Below are positions 22,204 to 32,684 of a stretch of 64,000 nt of DNA, one piece after another. The DNA comes from Epiperipatus broadwayi (Eukaryota; Onychophora; Udeonychophora; Euonychophora; Peripatidae): NCBI GenBank assembly GCA_028023455.1, contig JAQFVV010012972.1, positions 60,001 through 124,000 on the forward strand. Direction: 5' to 3'. The notes under the pieces were generated by a model. It did not search any database. It was given only the letters and a program-made list of their open reading frames with translations, and was not told the origin of the DNA. Numbering within the stretch: the first letter of the stretch is position 1; each line of letters begins with the position of its first letter. The translations under genes and the position numbers were made by a program.

Positions 22204-24860
22204 ATAGTTAAAAGTATCCAAACTCTAGAACACAAAATAAAACAGAAAAATTCGAAATAGCAATCAAACTAAATTATCATCTAAACTTTCATGAACTTAT
22301 TGCAGGCACAAGTAAGCATAATTTATTTGTATAACATTTCAAAGTAAGAAGACGATATCGTATGATGAATAATTTCATGAAGCCAATTATTAAATGTAAA
22401 CTGTTAACACATTCTGAAAGGTTATGAGAAAACTCACAATGCAATTTTAATTTAAAACCAATGCCCGCGGAACTGTCTGGAATTTCATATTATTAGAGAC
22501 TTCACCAGTGAAGTAAGTGATTGGTAAAAGAAAAACAAATATTTCAGAAGTGAAATTACGGACATATAATTTATTTGTTAAAATGGCGGAATGAAAAAAT
22601 ATAAAACAGATTGTGGAAGACAAAGGATTACAGCTAGAGAAATTGATAACAAACCGGACCATAAAGAAATAGTGAGGACGCATTGATTGGCGGAACTACA
22701 GAAGAACGGACCATTGGAGTAACGAGAGAATCAAGCCAATGAACAGATAAATCTGTGAAGGTGTGAAGAACGTCAGACAGCAAATAAAATACTTTATATA
22801 TATACGTATTGTAGAGTAATTGTTTAAAAGTAGCGTGTACTTAGAATATTTTACGTTTTGAATAAACCTATATAATGTTGTAAATAATAAAATGGAGTGA
22901 AAGTTTTTTTTTTTTTTAATACTTAATACTCGACAACAAGCATCAAATTATCTTTGCTACAAATTCGAATGATACATTCTTATTGTACTGGCAATTTATA
23001 CAAGGTGGGAAACATGTTTTTTCATAATAATCATCATCAGGAAATCCGATTCGCTGACGTCTTTTTTCATAAGTCATAGCATCGACCGGGACGCGAACCC
23101 ACAACCGTCTGCAACCAACTACTTGCTTGCAAGGCAGCTGCGATGACCTATCGGCTATATTTCACTTCTCAGAATACATAATTTGACTAACTTATATAAA
23201 CAAATGCATCCAAACTTTTTATGTTTCGAAGATTTGAAATATTAAACAAATTATACCAAAATTTTCATTAGAGAATTAAAAACATGCATAATCACTTTTA
23301 TTCAATATTTTCTACTCAAATATTTAAATATAGTCGGAATTAGAGGCATATATAAAAAAAAATTAATAGAAATAAGCCCATTTAAAATTAGAACAGTTAA
23401 TAGTTTTGGAATTATATTAACCTTTCAAATAATTTCCTTAATTAACTAAATAATATATATATGAGGAAAGGGATAACCCATCAGATGGCACATTTGCCCG
23501 TTTGCAAGACCGTTAGGAGATAACTCATCTTGTTTGAAGTCAATGACTCCGCTATAATGCATAGAATTCAGTTTAATTGCTACAAATTCAAACGATGCTT
23601 CTTTATTCTGTATACTCCACACTTCTTTAAAAAAAAAAATGCAGTTTGCCCGTTTTAAAAACAAATGCGTAAAAAATTATTCTTCTTTAACTTTTTTTTT
23701 AAACATAAACACTACTTCAGCTTCTAAAATTTAATCACTTTTAGATTCAACATTTTCTTAATTTTTAATCAAATATTACAAAGCCGGACTCAATATATGA
23801 AATTAAATAAACGAATTTAATTAAAATTATAAATATTTAAATTAAAGATTATATTACCTAACATGCTATAAAAAGAACATTAACCGTTATAGTTTGATAA
23901 ATTGTATTCAAATAGTTCCTTAATGAATGAAATACTATATATATAATGGAAAGGATTCAGATGGCACACTTGCTGTTTGGTAGAACATTTATGATATTAG
24001 GGGAGTACATTAATTATTTAAATATCTTAAATTGTTTGACAAAGGCCTCATACTATCAAAGAACTAACAATAGGCGCGAAATTCATTACTTTATCAGCTG
24101 TTACAATTATTAGCGTCATTGATAACAAACAAAACATTCCCGTGGAGGCTTAATTGTTACAATATTGTCTTCGAGCTAAACAACTTTCTATATGTATGCA
24201 GTGGAGTATTTTTCGAAAACAAAATTTGATTAACTTGTTAAATATGCAAAGACAAAATATTAAAATATTGGTACCTATTTATCAAAAAAAAAAACAACAA
24301 CAACAACAAAAAACAATTATTTTGTGTTCAATTGCATTTATACCCATTATTGGCAATTCATAAAATTCCAGGTAAAATATCTCCATAAGTTATCGGCACA
24401 GAGATTTGAAAATAAATTGGGCAATAGACTGTTTCTGCACTTCCTAAAACAAAATTGATTTTATAAATATTATTAATTAATTAACTGAATTAAATTAACT
24501 GAAAGATATTGAAATATTTGTAAAAATTAAAAAAACAACAACAGACTACTAACAAGTGCCGAGATATGCAAATTATTTAACATTCGGAAAATTGAAAAAT
24601 AATTTAAATATATACATAGAAAGACTCGTTTAATTAAAGAAAAAAAAGAAAGAATACATAATACATTAACTTATGTAAAATTAGTTAAAATATGTGTATT
24701 TTGTTAAAAAGTAAAAGACAAACATCCAGAATGAGAATGTGACGTGAAAAATTGTTTATATTACTTACAATAACAATAATAAGACAAAGGTGTTAATCTT
24801 TTTCACAAGCACCTTAAACGTTTGTTTAATAGCGAAATGATGTAGTTTTTGACTATAGAG
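22204..24860 (+). repeat. Left arm continued after element 1
   Basis: It resumes the arm exactly where 17498 left off (right-arm partner 38411 downward). From 23509 it is also copy 2 of the block at 1. A 78-codon minus-strand ORF at 22683-22447 is predicted with identical protein sequence in the right arm (37909-38145). This reflects near-identity of the DNA and is not in itself evidence of a gene. Confidence 0.85.
23074..23159 (-). repeat. tRNA-like SINE head, left arm (second type)
   Basis: On the minus strand an A-box-like TATAGCCGATAGGTCATCGC is followed by GCCTTGCAAGC and a B-box-like GGGTTCGCGTCCC (23088-23100), then GATGCTATGAC. It is the counterpart of 37440-37525, and shares the B box and the GATGCTATGAC end with the element at 16735-16822. 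Confidence 0.65.
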
Positions 24861-25402
24861 ATAAGAGCGGCCTTCCTATCTTTAACCTAAATTCTGATTT
24901 ATACAGGCCAATCCGAAACATCTTGATTTGAGAGCTGAAGTTACTATTGTCTTCACATTTAAATATTCTATTTGCTTTGACAAATTAATTTGCGATTTAC
25001 ATTAAGATCTTTTTTTTTTCATCATAGTTTTTTAATAGAAATATAGATACTAATGTAACGTTTTGATTATTTATATTTAACTAAGCGCAGAGGAAGTTTC
25101 TATATTCCCATTAAAAAGATCTTAATATTAACTCATTGTAAATCGCCAGAGATTAATTTGTGAATGAATATAGTGGACTTAAATGTGAAGAGAGTAATAT
25201 CTTCACGCTCTCAAATCAAGATGCTTCAGAGTGGCTTATATAAATAAAAAATTAGGTTAAAGATAAAATGGCGCTCTTATCTAAAATCCCTATCTTGTGT
25301 TGAGGTTTGAGAGGTTCCTCTATAGTCAAAAACTACATCGTTTGTCTATTATACAAACGTTTAAGGTGCATGTGAAAAATGTTAAAAGCTTTCTCTTTCT
25401 AA
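24782..25402. repeat. Long imperfect palindrome, second copy
   Basis: Equivalent to 1264-1845, with better-preserved tips: AAAGGTGTTAATCTTTTTCAC on the left pairs with GTGAAAAATGTTAAAAGCTTT on the right. The right inverted-repeat arm begins within its sequence after the gap. Confidence 0.7.
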
Positions 25403-25542
25403 TTACAGATTTCCAGTGCGCTTGATAAATAATCAGAACTTTGCACAATAATAATAATAATGTAATTACCAAAAAGAACTAACCGCTAAGTATTTGCCTG
25501 AAGGTTTGTGATGATGGTATATTATTAGATGTGTTATGTTGG

Positions 25543-25794
25543 ACTATTTCCATCATCTAAAAGTAAATTTTGAATGTATAGAAATTTTTTTAAATTTTAT
25601 TTAAACTATTCAAATACAAACAACTTATTAGTAATTTGTGTGTTATTATTACTAAGAAGTTGTTTGTACTTGAACAATTTAAATAACGTTAAAAAAATTT
25701 CTATTGTTTGTATTTGAAAAGTTTAAAAACAGTTTACAAAATTTTCTATACAAGTCAACATCCACTCTTAGATGGTGGAAATAGTCCAACATAG
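25543..25794. mobile_element. Foldback MITE, copy of M1
   Basis: Same position in copy 2 as 2022-2284 in copy 1, so it predates the segmental duplication. Ends are TATGTTGGACTATTTCCATC and its inverse ending at CCAACATA. Confidence 0.7.
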
Positions 25795-26500
25795 TTTGAA
25801 AAAAAAAGAACAATTAAACAATTGTGACTTGTCTCTTATCAAATTAACTCCATGAATAGATCTTATCTTAATATCAACATTTAGTCGAAAGTGTTAACCA
25901 ATAAAATAGCAATCTTACTAAGGAAGTCATAAGAATGTGGTCACCATTAGTATAGAGAACGTTATTTGTGGGATTTTATTTTTTACAATTATATGAGCAG
26001 GAACAATTCAAGGGACAATATAAAATTAAACAGAAAAATTCGAAACCTTAAAGTTAAACATTAAAAAGTATTTATAAATTTTCATTAATTTATTGCTGGC
26101 CAAATAAGAATATGTTTATATTTACAATATTTTTATATTGTTAATTATTTTCATTGATTTAAATAATAAATCAAAATTATAAAATTAATAGGAAATTATC
26201 ATTTAAATTTTTTTGAACTTATTGCAGACCCAAATAAGGATGATATATACTTCTATAATAATTGAAACTAAGATCTGTTTTATTAATTAATGATAAACAA
26301 AGGAAGTAAATACCCCCCCCCCCAGTTATAACTTAAAAGCTTTCTAAACGTTGAACAAAGAATCAAGAACAGAATGAATCCACCTATTCTTGGTAACTCT
26401 GATGTTTATAAACATATCTTTGTCAACATTATTGGTAATCCAGAAAGAAATCAATTTATTAACCAGATGGAATATATATGAGCTATAGTTAATTTAAAAT

Positions 26501-27463
26501 ATGGATCACTTTCGTTATTGGTCAAGCGAAGTAAAACTCTGAAACTTTTAATTGGTCAAGTGAGAAACTTTTTGATACAAATATTTTCATCTTTTAATAT
26601 ATATTAATTTTAGTTTCATTTTCAAAAAGTATATTAATTATTTGTAATGTTAGGAAAGTAAACGAAAGTTATTTCAAAAATATATTTTTATTTGTATTTT
26701 ATAGAAATATTCAAAAGTGGAAAAATCAAAGAAAACATTAAGAGCAAATTAGAAGGATTGTAAATGTCATTTAAATCCCTCCCAGAGTTCATGTTACGAA
26801 TTTTTTAAGAATTTTTTAGGAAAAATCTTAACGTCTTTCTCAAAATAATTATACTTTCAGCATATTATTAAAAAATACACCAAAAATACATTATAATGCC
26901 AGAAAAATATTCTAAAACATTAATCTTTGTTTGAAAATCAAATAAACAGCTTGGAGCAATCTAACCTCTTGACAAGATGTCAAAAATTGCTGCTATGGCT
27001 GGTTTCTTTTTCAAGGCTGGTTTCTTTTTCAATTTACAATTGTGTAAAGTATACAATTTTTTAATAAAACCTTATTACTTTTGTAAAATAACTATATTTT
27101 TATCAGATTTTATGAAAATTATTTATAATATGTACGAAACATAATAAAAAAACACTCCAAAATATATATTTTCATTTTAGTGGTGGAAAAATATTTAACA
27201 GAATCATCAGCCAATAAGAATTGAGAATAGATTGGGAATAGATTATCCAACCAATCAAAACTGGCCTTCTTCTTTTGTTCAACTTAAAAACCTCCTAGTG
27301 TTGATTTTTTACTTGTAAAATAATTCAGAAGATGGCAACATCTTATAGGCCTTGCTCTAAGCTTTAATACGGGTATTTTTTCATCAATGTAACTAAAAAA
27401 TTGGCTGAGTTAGAGCAATCTAAAGGTGACAACCGCGATATCGCGGTTCAGGCTATTAAAGTG
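26501..27463 (+). mobile_element. Helitron/Helentron-like non-autonomous element
   Basis: The element is absent from copy 1, where TTTAAAAT joins TTAATTGACAATAAG (around 3524). Here it sits between T and T with no target duplication. It ends ...CAGGCTATTAAAGTG, with an 18-bp perfect palindrome (27431-27448) 15 bp inside that end. CACTTT occurs near the left end (26507-26512) and, inverted, at the right end, an asymmetric terminal inverted match. These traits fit the Helentron group of rolling-circle elements. No Rep/helicase ORF is present. Confidence 0.55.
27431..27448. repeat. 18-bp perfect GC-rich palindrome
   Basis: AACCGCGATATCGCGGTT is its own reverse complement and forms a 9-bp hairpin arm. 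It contrasts sharply with the surrounding AT-rich DNA. It is interpreted as the 3' subterminal hairpin of the 963-bp element. Confidence 0.85.
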
Positions 27464-27605
27464 TTAATTAACAATAAGCAAAGAAAAATGGTGCATAACC
27501 CATTAAACATATGTACTGTTAGCATTTCTGAAAGGCTCAGAAATATAACTATTTAAAATACCTAAATTTCTAGGTTTTATATAAGTGAAACTTGAAGATT
27601 AAATT

Positions 27606-30600
27606 TTTTTTATTTATAATTTAAAACTATGATTAGAAGTATTTATAAGTGCCATTTAAAAATTATTTAGATGTTTAGTGGCTTACTTTAGGGTATAATT
27701 AATGATAGGATATGGGGGTGTCTTGTTATAAACATAATCAGTTCAGTTTGAGTTGGTGCTAATTTGTTTTGTTTGTTTACAAATAAATAGACTTGTTTTG
27801 AGTGGTTCTCTAGTTCATTTGCTTTACACATATTTTAATTTATAGAATAAGCAGTGAAATATGTTTCACTCATCATCATTAAAATAGCCATTTAGTCATA
27901 TCAGTTCAGTGTCTATAGTGCATTGTTAGTAAATATTCATGTATGTCAATATCATTATTCAACTTCATTTTTCATTCATATGCTTCATTAAATATCCCAT
28001 TTCATACCCAAATATTTAATTTCATAAATAATAGTGTCTAAAAACAGCTTAACTACATCTTAAGTGAATTAATTGAGCAGTGGATTAATGAATTATTAAA
28101 CAATAATTATACTAGAAAATATTTTATTAAAGCAATTGTTATTAATTTTTATTCTGTTGTTTTAAAAGTACAGAATATTTAATTCTTAATTCAATTTAAT
28201 ATTAATATTTTTTTTTCTTAATTTAAAAGACAATGATTTTTTTTCCCCCACTTATTTTTTTTTTTCAAGACAAAGTTTCTTGCATAAATTAAGTCTTGAT
28301 TTCTGCCTGGTGATCTTTGAACTTTCAGATATTTTGTACTATTGGAAGAAAAAGTGTGAGGTAATCTTTTAAAAAAATCTATAAAAGGACAACTACTCTA
28401 GTCTTATACACACACACTCTCCACTCCTCCACTTCAACAACTAACTACTAAATGCTAAAAGATCTTCCAATACTGTTTCATTTTAGCAAAGTTTAATAGT
28501 ATAATTTTTTTTTTCAAAGTTCAAGCTGGATGTTTAAAATTTAATATTTGTTTACAAATATGAGTACTTAAACCACCAAGAGATACGTCAATTTTTATAG
28601 CTGACTGTTTAAATTTTCCAACTGTTGTTTGAAATGCATGTAAGTGTTATGTTATATTATTCAAGTTAAATTATTACTATTTAAGAAAATGGGAATGCAT
28701 GATAGGATTATAAATTTATTTAATTTAAATTTAAACTTAATGGGAAAGAAGAAAAGAATGTTTGTTTATTTTCTAAAATTCAGTTTCTTAAGTTTTAATC
28801 ATATTATTAATGGAATAATTGCAACATGCATCATTTATACGTGGAAAAGGTGTGAACTTTTATTGAACATTTCCAGAACTCTATTTAATAAGTTTCATGC
28901 TAATTGTAAAAGAAAATTTAAAAATATACATAAGAATTATATAACTTTATCATCATATTTATTAGAACAGTGGCATAGTTATTTCTACTTTTACCTATTG
29001 AAAAGAAAAAAATACAAGATTAAATATGTCATTGAATGTACTTTAACCCTTTAACTGTCCGATCTTACTTGTTCTTCCAGACTAATAGGAGGAATGAATT
29101 TATAAATGGATAAAGTTATATGACATTGCTGTATTAATATTGCCAATTAATTCATCTAAATAAATATTATTAATTAAATAACTATGTGCATTTCCGAATG
29201 GCTTTATAATTGTGAAATCAAATTTTAAATATATCCTAGGAATGAAGTACAAACTTCTATTTTATTTGCATTGTGAAATATTCATTGCTTAATTAATGAA
29301 ATTCCATATAATATCAACAGCAATTCATTAGTTGATAACTAAGAAACATTGAATCTGCTCTTATGGATTTAAAAAAATATTGTTTTGATTTTCCTGCAGG
29401 AAATGTGTTGTTCTGTGTCAATATTTATCCTTGTGTGTTTACTGTTTAGTATTACTTTTATTCATTTGGAGACATGACAAAGGAAAGTCATGTACTAACT
29501 ATCAATAAACTTTTCATTTTCATTAAGAAGAAAGAACTTTATTATTATTTAATAGTGTTTAGACAGATATTAGTTATGAAATGTTTTATTATTTTATCTG
29601 TTATTATCATATGTATATTTTTATTCTTCAAGAACATCTCGTTAATGGCATAATGAAGGAATACATTATGGTGGTAATTTTTTTTTTATTATTGTTATTA
29701 TTTTAATATAAGTTTTGGTGGTGTGTTAGTAACACACACATGCATGATAAAAAAATGGAAGAGTCTATTTATAGTTTGAAAAGGGTAAATAATTATTTTA
29801 AAAGAGTTTCATTGTATAAAATCTTATCGTATATATTTTTTTTTATAGATTAGAAAATCAGTATTTTTAATAATTATTTCATCTATAACATAAAGCTTTA
29901 TTATTTATTTAGGTCTAAAATATTTATTTTAGATTTGGGCTAATGTAAATGCACTATATAAAAAAATTATTTTGTCTTACTTGCCAATAAATTCATTGCT
30001 TTATTTTCCAACTGTTATTAGTATGTTACTAAGTCCTAAATAGTGTATTATCAGATATGAAATATTTTTTATTGCTTTACAATTAATAATTGATATTTTG
30101 ACAGTAGTTCTTTGCTACTGGGAATTGAATAGTCTGTGTATTATTGTGCTGGTATATGTGTGTCTATTATTAAATTTAGCTATAATCATATGTTAATTGC
30201 AAGTACAAATGATATATAATCAATTGGTTTCAGAGGAAGAGGATGGTTAATTGTTTGGAAGGATTAGAGATGTATTTAAGTGAGAATTGTTGTTCTTTAT
30301 TATGCTTGAATGGAAAAGTATTTTTTGTGGCTATATGTAGTACAGTTAGCAATGTTTTATAGTATTTGTGGGATTGAGTAAGCTCTCCCTTTTTATTTGA
30401 ATATTTAAACATGGGTAGATTGCCTAGTGTAGTGTATGGGATCATGTAATCCTTTCTTTTCTGTGTATTGAAGTATTTTGATAGGAGTAGATTAAATCCT
30501 CCAGTTTTGATATTTGGTATTATGAATTAAATTATATGAAGTCAAGTATATTATTCCCCTGATTATTTGGTGAAGAGATGTATTCCCATCAGTTTATTTA

Positions 30601-32680
30601 GTCTCAGAAGTAGACCTGGAAGTTATTGTGTTGATATTTATATGATTTGAAGTGTAAAAATCTTTTATCCTCATGTAGTTATGAATGTTTTTCAGCTTAT
30701 ACTGTAGCCAAGTGCCATATAATTTATTGATAAAAAGAAGAATAAAGGCAGAATAGATTTTCTTACAAAACAGCTGTAATAAAGTTAGTGACTAAACCTT
30801 CATTAACCATTGCCTTCGTCCGTATTATGATCATATTGTAACTTCATAAGCAAACCGATTAGATTGATTAGAATTAATTATTTATTTATTCTTTGACACA
30901 CAGCATAATACAGACTCATACATAAAGTGTTAATTTGAAAGATGTAAGAAATCCATCAGTAATATACAACTTTAATTATTATTTTGAAACATTTTATAGT
31001 GATCATTTAGGTTTCTCATCATTAATTTTTATCATTCAGTCAACATTTGATTAAGTAAGCAAGCAAAGATAAAAGACAGTTAATATATAGAATTATTTAT
31101 TTCTATTTTTGGAAAAATAAAACCATAGTTATTTAATAGAATATTTTATTTCAATGTTGCAAAGGCAAATATATTTAATTACTAGAATTATTTAGTTCAT
31201 TTTTGCAAGATATAATTTGGTAAGAATATGTTTAATTAATGGAGCTATTAATTTTATTTTGCAAAACCTATTTTTGATATTATTCTTAGGTTTCAAACCC
31301 CTTTACTTTAGTTATAGTTACTGTGCATTTGAAGTAAAATGCAAAATTTTAATTTTACTTTATAGTGTAATGAAGATATTTAATCCATGTTGTTTGTCAT
31401 AGTTTTATTAAGTTAATCAATAATTAAGTGTTATAAAGTAAAATATTGAACACAAGATAAATTTTATAGTTGATTACTAAAAGTATAAGATTATATTTCT
31501 TCACTTGTATAGGTTTATCAGAACTATCTGATAACTAAAACCATGTGTTTTATAGTAAATATGTGGATTTTATTTTGGTTCATTATTTATTAAGAATATA
31601 AGGTGTTTCACAAATCTATTAGTATGTTTTGAGAGATATAATGTATTAGATGTGAAATTTAAGAAATCATCTTGTGTTATTGATTTTATAAAAATTGTAA
31701 CTAGTGATGCTAAGTGCATTCAAAATTTGTACTCATACCAATGAGAAAAGATTAAATGTTTGATTAACTATTTTTTTTATTTATTTGTTAATAAATATTT
31801 TATTATTTAAAATTGAATTTAGAAGTCTTCTCTGACATTCATTCGTTGTTTTATATTTCCACACATGCTCACACATTTATTTTATTTAATGTAATATAAT
31901 TGTATTTTCATTTAATTATGATAAACATCCAGATATATGATATTGATTTCCTTGATCCAAACACTGTATGAGATGCCAATTATCTACTGATTGTCTTAAA
32001 AGGTTTTATTATTTAGTAATTGTTTAGATGATGAATTGAAATCAAAATGTGCCTGATTTCTTTCATTATCTAAGTGCCATTATTTAGTTAGGGTATTGCT
32101 TGGTTTATATTATTGTTTTCATAATATTAAATAATAGTCATTGAGAGATAGACATTTTAGATTAAGCCATACCATCAGTTAATTCCCTGAGATCTTTAGT
32201 ATTTAATTGAGATCAAATAATAAATTCAGTTAATTAGATTAGATTAGTGTTTAATTAAAAATTTAGTAATGATAGGTTTAGTTTAAGTTCAGATCCAGTT
32301 TGTTATACATTATAGTTTCTAAATATTATATTTAGGTTATTAGTTTAAATTTTATAATATGGTAGAGGTTGTTCAATGAATGTGGATGATGGAAGGAGGT
32401 GAAGTATACTATAATTAGTTAAATTTAGATGGGTAGAATTTTATCAATATAAATTTTATTTATTTAAGAACTTGATAGATGTGTATTCCTATTAATTATA
32501 ATATTTTCTTGTACACCTCATACACCTCTGTATCCCTCAACTGAGCTAGGTTAAGGTGAAACTTTAATTAAGAGCCTCATAAGTAATTTTAAAATAAAGT
32601 TAATTGGATAATTTATTCTATGTTTGATAGAATTGGTGCCCCCGGGTATTTGTTAGTGATGGTGATCGGTGATGGGGGGT
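27606..32680 (+). other. 5-kb unclassified block, T/G-skewed on the plus strand
   Basis: This is present in copy 2 but not in copy 1, where 3660-3700 runs through. The plus strand has clearly more T than A and, for much of it, more G than C. Short promoter-like motifs occur: GGGGG-TGTCTTGTTATAAAC near 27714-27733 and TATAAAAGG at 28380-28388. The right end has a primer-site-like TTGGTGCCCCCGGG (32633-32646) and a G-rich purine tract (32665-32680). The only longish ORF (28644-29054) is lysine/leucine/asparagine-rich and looks like chance. It may be a large LTR-type or non-coding insertion. Confidence 0.45.
28380..28388 (+). promoter_or_regulatory. TATA-box candidate
   Basis: TATAAAAGG is close to the canonical metazoan TATA element, followed about 25 bp on by a pyrimidine/CA-rich stretch that could hold a start site. 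No gene downstream is recognised. Confidence 0.35.
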
Positions 32681-32684
32681 TTCA

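Larger units (their letters stand above)
10289..24860 (+). repeat. Left arm of giant inverted repeat
   Basis: The reverse complement is at 35733-44343. Anchors by eye are 10289/44343, 12080/42418, 15185/40735, 16140/39785, 16740/39175, 17338/38575, 17495/38415, 22204/38411, 22447-22683/38145-37909, 23074-23159/37440-37525, 24154/36429 and about 24860/35733. Identity looks like 93-99% outside indels. Left-only material is a poly-C insert (12417-12514), about 2.2 kb at 12940-15180 with a LINE end, and an LTR element (17499-22199). Confidence 0.92.

Noticed and set aside
24154-24363. 69-codon ORF and its near-copy at 36429-36226
   Set aside because: Mirror positions in the two arms; the shared peptide follows from DNA identity and ends in a CAA/AAC microsatellite.
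28644-29054. 136-codon plus-strand ORF in the 5-kb block
   Set aside because: Composition is dominated by K, N, I, L, F and Y, as expected for random AT-rich sequence. No domain, no good start context, no splice support and no second copy.
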